Below are positions 52,406-59,560 of a stretch of DNA of 64,000 nt, in pieces. Numbering within the stretch: the first letter of the stretch is position 1; each line of letters begins with the position of its first letter. The stretch covers positions 186,001 through 250,000 of the forward strand of contig JAJFTI010000015.1 in NCBI GenBank assembly GCA_021373115.1, written 5' to 3'. The stretch is from Eubacteriales bacterium. Lineage in GTDB: Bacteria; Bacillota; Clostridia; Christensenellales; CAG-138. The notes below the pieces were generated by a model. The model was not told the DNA's origin, ran no database searches, and worked only from the letters and a program-made list of their open reading frames with translations. A program made the translations under genes and the position numbers.

Positions 52406-52433
52406 TTGACAATGAATCGATACTCGCTAGAAT
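52406..52433 (+). promoter_or_regulatory. Promoter of the ADP-ribosylglycohydrolase-PfkB operon
   Basis: TTGACA (52406-52411), 16 bp, TAGAAT (52428-52433). GAATCGATA (52414-52422) lies inside the spacer. The two divergent promoters account for most of the 393-bp gap 52112-52504; nothing else was recognised in it. Confidence 0.75.
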
Positions 52434-52504
52434 AGAGTTAAGCATGTGTAATGTCGCAACACTTTTTGCGAAAGCCTAAAATCAAGAGACAGGTGGACGA
52501 AGCA

Positions 52505-53518
52505 ATGGATGTCAAAAGCAGAATTCTAGGGTCAATTCTTGGCGCTGCGGTCGGCGACGCGATGGGCGCCGTAACGGAAACAAAAACGCCGGAGATGATT
52601 CGTGCGCGCTTTGGCGGGTATGTGGAAGACCTTTTGCCGGGTCCGGAAGACACGTTCGTAAAGGACTGCCCCGCGGGGGCGGTGACGGACGATTTCAGCC
52701 TGGCTTATTATACCGCGCAGGAACTCGCAGGCTGCCGCGGTTCCGTGACGCGCGAACTTTCGGAAAAGGCGCTTCTGACATGGGCTTCGCACCCGGAATA
52801 CTTCTGTTTTGCCGGACCGACCACGCAAGCCTCCGTTAAGCGAATTCAGGGGTTCGAAGTCGATCCCGGTCTGTCGTTTATGGCCTGCGATAACCATAAG
52901 GCGACGAACGGTTCCGCGATGAAGATTTTCGCCGTAGGATTGATTAATCCCGGCGATATTGAGAAAGCCGTTCGCGATACGGCTACGGTTTGCCTGCCGA
53001 CGCACTCTACGAATGCTTCCATCTCCGGCGCGAGCGCCATCTCCGCAGCGGTTGCCGCGGCGGTGACCGGCGCGTCGCTCAACGATGTGCTGGGCGCGGG
53101 GCTGCGCGGCGCGCGGATGGGATACGAACTCGGAACGCTCTTGGGGGACCCGACCTCCGTCGCGTCCGTTGAAAAGCGGATGGAACTCGCAATCCGCATG
53201 GGAAGCCAGGGGAAATCCTGGGAGGAAGCCATGCTCGAACTCGGCGAGATCATCGGCAGCGGAATCGCCGTGAACGAAGCGGTGCCCTGCGTGTTTGGCA
53301 TTCTGGCGGCGACAAACGGGGACACGATGGCGGGCATCCGGATGGGCGTTAACATTGGAAACGATACGGACACGGTCGCAACGATGGTTGGCGCGATTGC
53401 GGGAGCAATGCACGGCGCGGAGTCCATGCCAAAGCGGTATCTGGAGATCATCGAGCGGATCAACGAAATGGAGCTGGCCGCGCTTGCAAACCGGATTTAC
53501 GAGGCATATTACCGATGA
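52505..53518 (+). CDS. ADP-ribosylglycohydrolase (ARH/DraG) family protein
   Basis: 337 residues, all-alpha ARH fold. Metal-site motifs: GAAVGDAMGAVTE at the N-terminus, AVTDDFSLAYY (the TDD motif), HSTNASISGASAISAAVA and the C-terminal GNDTDTVATMVGAIAGA. Classic members remove ADP-ribose from proteins; many bacterial members in catabolic loci hydrolyse other N-ribosides. Its operon with a PfkB kinase, near phosphorylases, favours cleavage of an N-glycoside to a free sugar. AGGTGG precedes ATG 52505; the longer frame from 52451 lacks family sequence. Overlaps the kinase start as ATGA. Confidence 0.9.
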   Translation: MDVKSRILGSILGAAVGDAMGAVTETKTPEMIRARFGGYVEDLLPGPEDTFVKDCPAGAVTDDFSLAYYTAQELAGCRGSVTRELSEKALLTWASHPEYFCFAGPTTQASVKRIQGFEVDPGLSFMACDNHKATNGSAMKIFAVGLINPGDIEKAVRDTATVCLPTHSTNASISGASAISAAVAAAVTGASLNDVLGAGLRGARMGYELGTLLGDPTSVASVEKRMELAIRMGSQGKSWEEAMLELGEIIGSGIAVNEAVPCVFGILAATNGDTMAGIRMGVNIGNDTDTVATMVGAIAGAMHGAESMPKRYLEIIERINEMELAALANRIYEAYYR

Positions 53519-54432
53519 ACGGCGGCTATGTCGTGGCGGTCGGCGCCGCCTGCATTGACGAATACTATCGCGCGGGGGAATGGCCCGCCGAGGGGGATAA
53601 GGGGCTTGTCACCGCCATGGAGGAGCAGGTTGGCGGCATGATCGCCAACGCGGCCTGCGTGTTTGCCGGTTACGAGGAAACGGTATACCTGCTGGATTCC
53701 ATGAACAGCGGCCCCGTCAGCAAAAAGCTGAAGAAGAACCTGGAGCAGTACGGGCTGAATACCTCGCAGATCCTGACGGACGATCAACTGCCGGACGCGA
53801 GGTGCATGATTGTCGTCACCCCGACGGAACGGACGATTCTGATTGTTGATCGTGGAAACTTCCACCGGGCGCTGGAGCCGCAGACGAAAAACCTGCTGCT
53901 CGGCGCGGCCTGCGTGTATTCTTCGCTGACGGAGTTCCGGCGGTTTCCGGAACCGGAGGCGCTCGCGCGGGAACTGAAGGCGGCGGGCGTACGGCCGGTG
54001 TTCGATCTGGAACCGTCCACGTTTCAAAATGCGGAAGATCCGCTTTTCCGGCTGGCAAACATTCTGTTTTTCAACGAAACCGGGCTGGATAAATATTGCG
54101 CGGGGCGCGACAAGGATGCCTGCATCAACGAACTGCTGCGATCCGGCGTGGAGATTGTCGTTACGACGCTGGGCGCCGAAGGTTGTTCCTGCCGAACGCT
54201 GCGGGAAACCGTCCGCATTCCCGGTATTCCGGTGCCGGTGGTGGATACGACCGGAGCCGGCGATACGTTTAATTCGTCCTTCGTGCATTGCATTCTGCGA
54301 GGCGAAACCCTCGCGTATGCCGCGCGTTTTGCCAATGCCGCCGCCGCGCACGCGGTTACGGTGCTCGGACCGAAAGGCGGGGTAACGTCCCGTGCGGCGG
54401 TCAAATCTTTCATGAAAGAATACTACAGATAA
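53515..54432 (+). CDS. PfkB family carbohydrate kinase (ribokinase-like)
   Basis: 305 residues. N-terminal VAVGAACIDEYYRAG, the glycine-rich EEQVGGMIANAAC and the C-terminal VVDTTGAGDTFNSSF with catalytic Asp250 intact. It phosphorylates a sugar or nucleoside. Being coupled to the ARH-type hydrolase (4-bp overlap), it is expected to phosphorylate the released sugar, for example ribose, or a glycoside before cleavage. Confidence 0.9.
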   Translation: MNGGYVVAVGAACIDEYYRAGEWPAEGDKGLVTAMEEQVGGMIANAACVFAGYEETVYLLDSMNSGPVSKKLKKNLEQYGLNTSQILTDDQLPDARCMIVVTPTERTILIVDRGNFHRALEPQTKNLLLGAACVYSSLTEFRRFPEPEALARELKAAGVRPVFDLEPSTFQNAEDPLFRLANILFFNETGLDKYCAGRDKDACINELLRSGVEIVVTTLGAEGCSCRTLRETVRIPGIPVPVVDTTGAGDTFNSSFVHCILRGETLAYAARFANAAAAHAVTVLGPKGGVTSRAAVKSFMKEYYR

Positions 54433-54500
54433 CAGGCCGCTGTAAACAGGCGAAAGCGCTTGACCGGCAGGCCGAATCCGAAAGAGAAGAGGTGCAGCCC

Positions 54501-54980
54501 ATGTACGGTTCCGGTGTCGTTTCCATCCATGATATTGACTTTTCGCCGTATGGCCGGTACTTTGATCTGCGCAAAGAGCGCGGCGTCAAAACGGAAAAAT
54601 ACGAGGCTTATATGACGGTTGATCCGCCGGTGGAACGGCCGCTGAAGTTTGGGATGACCGTTTGTGAAAACGGCGACGCATTCGAAGTGGACAGCATGGA
54701 GCGTCATCTGTCCTCGGAGGAAGTTCTGTTCGCCGGGGATAAGCCCATCATTCTGAGCATTGCCGCGAGCGATCCGGCGGGCGCGCCAAGGGCAGGGGAC
54801 GTTGTGAATCTGCTGCTGGAACCTTGCGATCTGGTGGTGCTGAAACCGGGAATCTGGCATGACGCCTGCCATGCGGCAGCACAACGGGCTATGTACTACT
54901 TTCTTTCGTACACCAACGGCGATCCCTCCGAAACCACATGGGTACCGGTAGAGCCGTCTCCGGTTCAAGTGAAGCGATGA
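54501..54980 (+). CDS. Ureidoglycolate-lyase-like cupin-fold protein, copy 1
   Basis: 159 residues. The core FEVDSMERHLSSEEVLFAG and LKPGIWHDACHAA matches the AllA-type beta-barrel family in which ureidoglycolate is split to glyoxylate and urea. The conserved SMERH and GIWHDAC are shared with the next gene at similar spacing, so the two are tandem paralogues. True AllA activity is doubtful without other allantoin genes; a related C-N lyase or isomerase step is possible. ATG 54501 follows GAAGAGG. Confidence 0.75.
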   Translation: MYGSGVVSIHDIDFSPYGRYFDLRKERGVKTEKYEAYMTVDPPVERPLKFGMTVCENGDAFEVDSMERHLSSEEVLFAGDKPIILSIAASDPAGAPRAGDVVNLLLEPCDLVVLKPGIWHDACHAAAQRAMYYFLSYTNGDPSETTWVPVEPSPVQVKR

Positions 54981-54996
54981 AGGGGGATGGAATACG

Positions 54997-55470
54997 ATGA
55001 AAAGAATCAAAGCCGTACACGCAACGCCCGAAAACTTCTCGCGATTCGGGAAAATTGAAAGACTGACCGACAATACCCGCTATTCCGGCGAAGGCTGGAG
55101 CTGCTGGATGACGCAGGACGTTTGCATGGATCAACCCGCGCATTTCGGCGTGACCTATGTAAAAACGTTTCCGCCATACGAAGTAAGCTCGATGGAGCGG
55201 CATACGAAGACCAAGGAGCTGATGGTTTGCGGCGAAAAACCGATTGTCGTCGCACTGGCGGATTCCGATCCATGGGGGCGCGCAAAGGCGGGGGATATTC
55301 GAGCCTTTTCGCTGGAGCCGGGGGAGATTTTGGTTATTAACCCGGGGATCTGGCACGATGCCTGCCGCGGGCTTGCCGAGCAGACCCACTATTATTTTCT
55401 TTCGCTGGAAACGGACGAACCCGCGGTGTTTCAGCCGGTTGAAGGCGGCGCCGTCGAAATCACGCTGTAG
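54997..55470 (+). CDS. Ureidoglycolate-lyase-like cupin-fold protein, copy 2
   Basis: 157 residues, paralogue of the previous gene: YEVSSMERHTKTKELMVCG and INPGIWHDACRGLAEQTHYYFL. It starts 16 bp after copy 1 with AAGGGGGATGG upstream, and ends the plus-strand operon ahead of the terminator at 55514. The two could form a heteromer or act on successive intermediates. Function unproven. Confidence 0.75.
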   Translation: MKRIKAVHATPENFSRFGKIERLTDNTRYSGEGWSCWMTQDVCMDQPAHFGVTYVKTFPPYEVSSMERHTKTKELMVCGEKPIVVALADSDPWGRAKAGDIRAFSLEPGEILVINPGIWHDACRGLAEQTHYYFLSLETDEPAVFQPVEGGAVEITL

Positions 55471-55513
55471 CGTATAAATCCGTCATAATCCCAGAGTTGG
55501 TTTTCCCCCTACC

Positions 55514-55550
55514 GTCTCCCGACGCGGCTGCGCGCCGGGAGACACTTTTT
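55514..55550 (+). terminator. Terminator of the ARH-PfkB-lyase operon
   Basis: GTCTCCCG (55514-55521) pairs with CGGGAGAC (55536-55543), followed by ACTTTTT. Confidence 0.85.
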
Positions 55551-55576
55551 CCCGGTTTTTTCACGAAAGCAAACAC

Positions 55577-55620
55577 AAAACGCCCCGCCGTTTTCCTTCG
55601 AAGAGCGGCGGGACGTTTTT
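55577..55620. terminator. Bidirectional terminator between convergent operons
   Basis: AACG-CCCCGCCG ... CGGCGGGACGTT with TTTTT on the plus side and TTTT on the minus side. It lies 14 bp after the creatininase-like stop and backs up the preceding plus-strand terminator. Confidence 0.82.
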
Positions 55621-55634
55621 CCTTTACGACGAAA

Positions 55635-56384
55635 TTATCTTGCTTGATCGAACTCGGTGAAATAGGAGGCGAGCTTTTTCCAGACGTATTCGTAGAGCAG
55701 CCGCCCTTTTTCCGGCGTTGCGCGGGAAGCCATGCCGATCAGCCCGTTGTCTGGCGAAAGGTCGCGGCTCAGCCAGCCGTAGTAATAGTCCTTCAGAGAG
55801 ACGAACACGTCGTTTTCCGGCGTCGCTTCTTCGGCGTGGAACACTCCGGGGAGCGCATACGCCAGATAGGAGGCCTCGATTTCCCCGCCATGAATATCGT
55901 GATTGACCGGTGTTTGTAACAGACTCTGCGCTTCCACAAAGAAATCGGATCCGAAATAGTTGATATTATAGACCCGAACGCCGAATTTCTGCTCCCACTC
56001 CTGCGCATATGCCTGAAAGATCGGCGCGTTCCCGCCATGGGAATTGACGACGACAAGCCGGTGGAACCCGTGTTTGCGCATGCTGGCGAGAATCTCTTCT
56101 ACAAAACCGGCGATACAGGCGCAGCCGAGCGTTATGGTTCCGGAAAAATCCAAGTGTTCGAAGCTGTTGCCATAGTGCAGATTCGGCAGCTGCAGGAAGT
56201 TGTTCTTCAGTTCGACATGACGGCTCATCTCCTCAAGCGAGGTGGAGAGGATCAGGTCGTCCGTGCCGAGAGGGAGCGCGCGGCCGTGCTGCTCAAGCGA
56301 ACCGACCGGGAGGACGTAAAAGACCGAATCCGGGTCGAGCTTGGCAACCTCCGCCCAGGTCATGGTATTGATGGAACGATACAT
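55635..56384 (-). CDS. Creatininase family hydrolase
   Basis: 249 residues. Metal-site residues of the creatininase fold are in order: LPVGSLEQHGRALPLGTDD (Glu, His, Asp), VNSHGGNAPI (His) and HGGEIEASYLA (Glu). Family members open or cleave cyclic and formyl amides, such as creatinine, formamidopyrimidine intermediates (FAPy deformylase) and some inosose derivatives. ATG 56384 is used, since the TTG two codons earlier sits on top of the weak GGCGGA. It follows the enamidase-like gene by 88 bp, so both probably act on one amide-containing compound. Confidence 0.86.
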   Translation of the reverse strand: MYRSINTMTWAEVAKLDPDSVFYVLPVGSLEQHGRALPLGTDDLILSTSLEEMSRHVELKNNFLQLPNLHYGNSFEHLDFSGTITLGCACIAGFVEEILASMRKHGFHRLVVVNSHGGNAPIFQAYAQEWEQKFGVRVYNINYFGSDFFVEAQSLLQTPVNHDIHGGEIEASYLAYALPGVFHAEEATPENDVFVSLKDYYYGWLSRDLSPDNGLIGMASRATPEKGRLLYEYVWKKLASYFTEFDQAR

Positions 56385-56472
56385 AGGCAATCCGCCGGGG
56401 AGAGCCGGCGCGCGCTCCTTTCCAAATGCGTCTGTTCAGGATGCGTTCAGGTTCGTGGAACCCCGATCCTGT

Positions 56473-57753
56473 TTATTTTTTGGTTTTAAAGCCGGTTTGT
56501 CCGCTGGAGAAGCCTTCGTAATGGCGGCCTTCCTGCGGCGGGAAGAAGAGATGTTCCGTAATGCCGGACACATACGCTTTTTCGCCATTGACCTTGCAGA
56601 ACCTTGCGGTCGGGCGCGAGTCGTGACCGCGATAGGCGATGATGCGGCCGTCCACGATTACCATGGAGTTGCCAAAAGGATCGCCGTTTTCAATTGCTTT
56701 CAGCGCGTCGGTTCCCACGGAACCCGGCGGGCAGTCGATTACCTGAAGGTCCGCTTCGCGACCGACCTCGATCTTGCCGGTGTTGAGATGATACAGATCC
56801 GCGGCGTTGCCGGTCGCGATCGAGATGCACTTCCACGCGGGCAGGTCGTTGAGGGCGGACGCTTTTACGATCGCGCGGTTGATGGCGCCGGGCAGGGAGG
56901 CTTGGCCGGTCGGCGCGTCGCTGCCGAACACCAGGCGGCCGAGCTGATTCCTTTCATTCATATGCTTCAGCATTTTGTTGAAGTTGACGAAGTTGCCGTT
57001 GACGACCAGCTCCAGCGGGATGTCGCTCTCATCCATCAGGCGCTGGATGTGATCGTAGGAAACGCCGGTCGAACCGCCGTTGGTATGCGCAACCTTGTTG
57101 GGTTTGAGCTTCAGGATCTCCTTCGACGTGACCCAGGACGATCCGGGGATGGAAGGCGGCGCGAGATGGACGGAATAGAAGAAGTCATACTTACGCGCCC
57201 ATTCCAGCATTGGTTCGACTTCGCGCGGGTCGGAGAGTCCGCCGCCGCCGATTTCGGCGATCAGCCAGACGCCCGCTTCGTGCATTTCCTTAAAATCCTG
57301 TTCCGTGAGCCCGTGAACCAGAACGAGCGCGCCGCCGTGGAATTTCAGCGCGCCGCCCGGACGAAACCGGTCGAAAACACGCTTGGAGAGGATCGCGGCG
57401 GCCTTGCAGCCGATTGCGTCGTCATAGAACCTCGGCCAGCCGGGGCCCTGTTCGCCTTCCGAAACCATGGATGTGGTGCCGCCGAACAAAGCGTCCGTAT
57501 AGCAGCCGACCGCTCCGCGCTGGGGTGCGTAGTCGTCCAGCGTGTTATGGATGTGACAGTCGATGAAACCGGGACAAACGATTTGCCCATCGACATCCAC
57601 CACGGTATCGATGCCGGAGGTATCCAGATCTTTTTCGTAACCGACAGCGGCGATCAGCCCGTTTCGCACGACGACGCAGTCACCGGGAATAACGCCTTTC
57701 AGGATATCACCGCTTACGATCTTGTCAATGTTTTTCAGTACGATGTTATTCAT
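56473..57753 (-). CDS. Amidohydrolase, enamidase-like
   Basis: 426 residues. Metal ligands His67 and His69 in FIDCHIHNTLDDYAPQ; ALVLVHGLTEQDF, VWLIAEIGGGG, SIPGSSWVTSKEI, VFGSDAPTGQASLPG and DCPPGSVGTDALKAI follow the order and wording of Eubacterium barkeri enamidase, which opens the ring of 6-oxo-tetrahydronicotinate. The similarity extends over the whole length, so a cyclic enamide or lactam-like substrate is likely; nicotinate itself is not supported because the other nicotinate genes are absent. GGAGGGAGC precedes ATG 57753. Confidence 0.85.
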   Translation of the reverse strand: MNNIVLKNIDKIVSGDILKGVIPGDCVVVRNGLIAAVGYEKDLDTSGIDTVVDVDGQIVCPGFIDCHIHNTLDDYAPQRGAVGCYTDALFGGTTSMVSEGEQGPGWPRFYDDAIGCKAAAILSKRVFDRFRPGGALKFHGGALVLVHGLTEQDFKEMHEAGVWLIAEIGGGGLSDPREVEPMLEWARKYDFFYSVHLAPPSIPGSSWVTSKEILKLKPNKVAHTNGGSTGVSYDHIQRLMDESDIPLELVVNGNFVNFNKMLKHMNERNQLGRLVFGSDAPTGQASLPGAINRAIVKASALNDLPAWKCISIATGNAADLYHLNTGKIEVGREADLQVIDCPPGSVGTDALKAIENGDPFGNSMVIVDGRIIAYRGHDSRPTARFCKVNGEKAYVSGITEHLFFPPQEGRHYEGFSSGQTGFKTKK

Positions 57754-57816
57754 ATGCTCCCTCCATTTGTACCAGCGAAGATGTGACGGGTGGTGCGCTG
57801 GTGCGAATTTTTTCAT

Positions 57817-57845
57817 ATCATACTATAAAGTCGAACGTCGTACAA
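57817..57845 (-). promoter_or_regulatory. Promoter of the enamidase-creatininase unit
   Basis: On the minus strand TTGTAC (57845-57840), 17 bp, TATGAT (57822-57817). The start of the spacer is the CGACGTTCGAC half-palindrome (57840-57830), compared below with a site near the opposite promoter. Confidence 0.62.
57830..57840. promoter_or_regulatory. Candidate operator, site A (GTCGAACGTCG)
   Basis: Minus-strand reading CGACGTTCGAC agrees at 8 of 11 positions with TGACGTACGTC at 58297-58307. It overlaps the -35/spacer of the enamidase promoter, a natural repressor position. The locus's GntR-UTRA regulator is the obvious candidate to bind. Inference from two sites only. Confidence 0.35.
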
Positions 57846-57899
57846 GTATAGAATTGGAATAGTTCTATTCGTTTATGAGATAGGACGAACTACGGAGCG

Positions 57900-58250
57900 G
57901 TGTGCCGCCACCGTTTGCCTACCGCTTTTTTGCAACGCGGGAGTCGGAAACTTGCGGAAGGAAGCGCCGGGAGGGGCCGGGATTCGCCGTTGTGCCGTAT
58001 CTTTTTTTGGTGCTTGGCTGGATGGAAAGGCTGAGAAATGACGGGAACTCAATTACAAATATGTAAAAAAGTCCTTTAATGGCTGAAAAACGTGTTCTGT
58101 TATAAAATACGGTGGCTGTGCTCACAGCGAAAGTGGAAGGCGGGAGCGCCCGTTTTCTCCCGGCAAGCTATTGCGTTTGATTCACACTTGCCTTACACAA
58201 AACCGCGAACTGCCGCCACTTATAAAAACGTAAAAATTAAGGGTAAACTG
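57900..58250. other. Intergenic stretch with no recognised gene
   Basis: Between the divergent promoters I see no supported gene. Noted features are GCTGTG-CT-CACAGC (58115-58128), a 14-bp inverted repeat of the TGTG/CACA type, and a short CGGG-AGCG-CCCG hairpin near 58139-58155 followed by TTTTCT. No riboswitch consensus was recognised; the short frames here lack ribosome sites and family features. Confidence 0.5.
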
Positions 58251-58251
58251 C

Positions 58252-58280
58252 TTGACAAAGCGGTAATCAATTCCTATAAT
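58252..58280 (+). promoter_or_regulatory. Perfect consensus promoter of the second Rbs-type ABC operon
   Basis: TTGACA (58252-58257), 17 bp, TATAAT (58275-58280). The start is near 58287; a leader of about 127 nt follows, containing the operator-like GACGTACGTC. Confidence 0.88.
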
Positions 58281-58296
58281 GAAAAAGTAGTTTAAA

Positions 58297-58307
58297 TGAC
58301 GTACGTC
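58297..58307. promoter_or_regulatory. Candidate operator, site B (TGACGTACGTC)
   Basis: GACGTACGTC (58298-58307) is a perfect 10-bp palindrome just downstream of the transcription start, where a bound repressor would block elongation. It resembles site A at the opposite promoter. Confidence 0.4.
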
Positions 58308-58413
58308 TAACAACACAAACGTTTATTGGAGTCCCTGTTTCAATTTGTTAGCTTATCCGATGGACTTTACCGGATCGTTCCGGTAAAATAATCAAATTAA
58401 GGAGAATAATCGA

Positions 58414-59457
58414 ATGAAACTGAAGAAACTCTTAGCGTTGTTGCTCTGCCTGACGACGGTTGCCTGTGTGTTCGGTGGATGCACGGCTGCCCCTGCGGCA
58501 GAAACCGAAGAACCCGCTGCGACGGAAGATGTTGCGGTTGCCGACACGGCAGCTCCTGCGGCAGAGGAATCCCCCGCCGCCGAAACCCTGACCATTGGCC
58601 TTTCCATGTATACCCTGGAATATCCATTCTACGTAACAATGTGCGACGCGTTTGAAGCGGCGTGCAAAGAGCGCGGCTGGGAATGCATCACGACCAATGC
58701 CTCCACGGATGTTTCCACGCAGCTGAACGACTGCATGGACCTCATCAACAAGGGCATCGACGCGCTGGTTCTCACGAGCTGGTATGGCGATTCCCTGGCG
58801 GAAGTGTTTGATGCCTGCGCAAGCAAGAACATCCCGGTCTTCCTGATGGATACCTCGACGATTCCGGAAGGCGCAACCTTTGTAACGCGCATTGGTACCG
58901 TCAACCATGACGCGACCTTCGTTGGCGGCGTTTATGCCGGCAAGTACTTCATTGCGCAGGGTCTGACCTCTGTGGACGCGATCGCCCTGGATTCCGGCGA
59001 CGAAGTCTCGACCGACCGCAAGAACGGCTTTATCGACGGCATGACGTCCGTTGGACTCAATGTGAACGTGATTAACGAGTACTTCTCCGCGTCCCGCGAA
59101 GAATCCATGGCGAACATGGAAGACGCGCTGACCACTTATGCCAAGATCGATCTCGTCATCGCGACCTCCGCGCAGCACAGCCTCGGCGCTTACAGCGCTT
59201 GCGACGGTGCCAAGAGAACCGATATGAAGATCATCTCCATGGATGGCGAAGATGAAGAAAAGCAGATGATCGACAAAGAGAACAGCATCTTCCTGCTCAC
59301 CGTTACGCAGGATCCGGCTGGCATGTCTCAGACGATCGCGCAGAACGTTGCCGACTACATCTTCAACAAGGCTACCTTTGAACAGTTCCAGTCCGCACCC
59401 GCCGGTGTGTACTGCGCCGAGGGCAGCCTGACCGCGGACCAGGTTAACGCAAAGTAA
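58414..59457 (+). CDS. ABC transporter substrate-binding lipoprotein (RbsB type), second system
   Basis: 347 residues. Lipoprotein signal ending VFGGC (Cys23), an acidic Ala/Glu/Pro linker (about 24-55) and a Peripla_BP_4 domain: TIGLSMYTLEYPFYVTMCDAF, KNIPVFLMDTSTIPEG, AIALDSGDEVSTDRKNG and KIISMDGEDEEKQ. First gene of the operon from a perfect promoter. Expected to capture the compound broken down by the surrounding enzymes; the ligand may be a nucleoside or sugar conjugate rather than a plain pentose. AAGGAG precedes ATG 58414. Confidence 0.93.
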   Translation: MKLKKLLALLLCLTTVACVFGGCTAAPAAETEEPAATEDVAVADTAAPAAEESPAAETLTIGLSMYTLEYPFYVTMCDAFEAACKERGWECITTNASTDVSTQLNDCMDLINKGIDALVLTSWYGDSLAEVFDACASKNIPVFLMDTSTIPEGATFVTRIGTVNHDATFVGGVYAGKYFIAQGLTSVDAIALDSGDEVSTDRKNGFIDGMTSVGLNVNVINEYFSASREESMANMEDALTTYAKIDLVIATSAQHSLGAYSACDGAKRTDMKIISMDGEDEEKQMIDKENSIFLLTVTQDPAGMSQTIAQNVADYIFNKATFEQFQSAPAGVYCAEGSLTADQVNAK

Positions 59458-59475
59458 GAATCGAAACTCAAACAG

Positions 59476-59505
59476 CAGAGAGCCCCAACCTTTTGGGGCT
59501 CTCTG
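59476..59505 (+). repeat. Perfect hairpin after the second Rbs-type binding-protein gene
   Basis: CAGAGAGCCCC (59476-59486) and GGGGCTCTCTG (59495-59505) form an 11-bp stem with loop AACCTTTT and no T-run. It probably allows read-through while protecting the binding-protein message. Confidence 0.7.
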
Positions 59506-59560
59506 TATCCAGGAAATCGATTCGGCCGGCATGGCCGGGTCAAGTTCAAAGGAGAGAATC

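Noticed and set aside
56473..57753. Nicotinate fermentation enamidase proper
   Set aside because: None of the other nicotinate pathway genes is nearby; kept as enamidase-like.
56341..57786. 481-codon plus-strand frame opposite the enamidase-like gene
   Set aside because: Shadow frame; the amidohydrolase motifs are on the minus strand.
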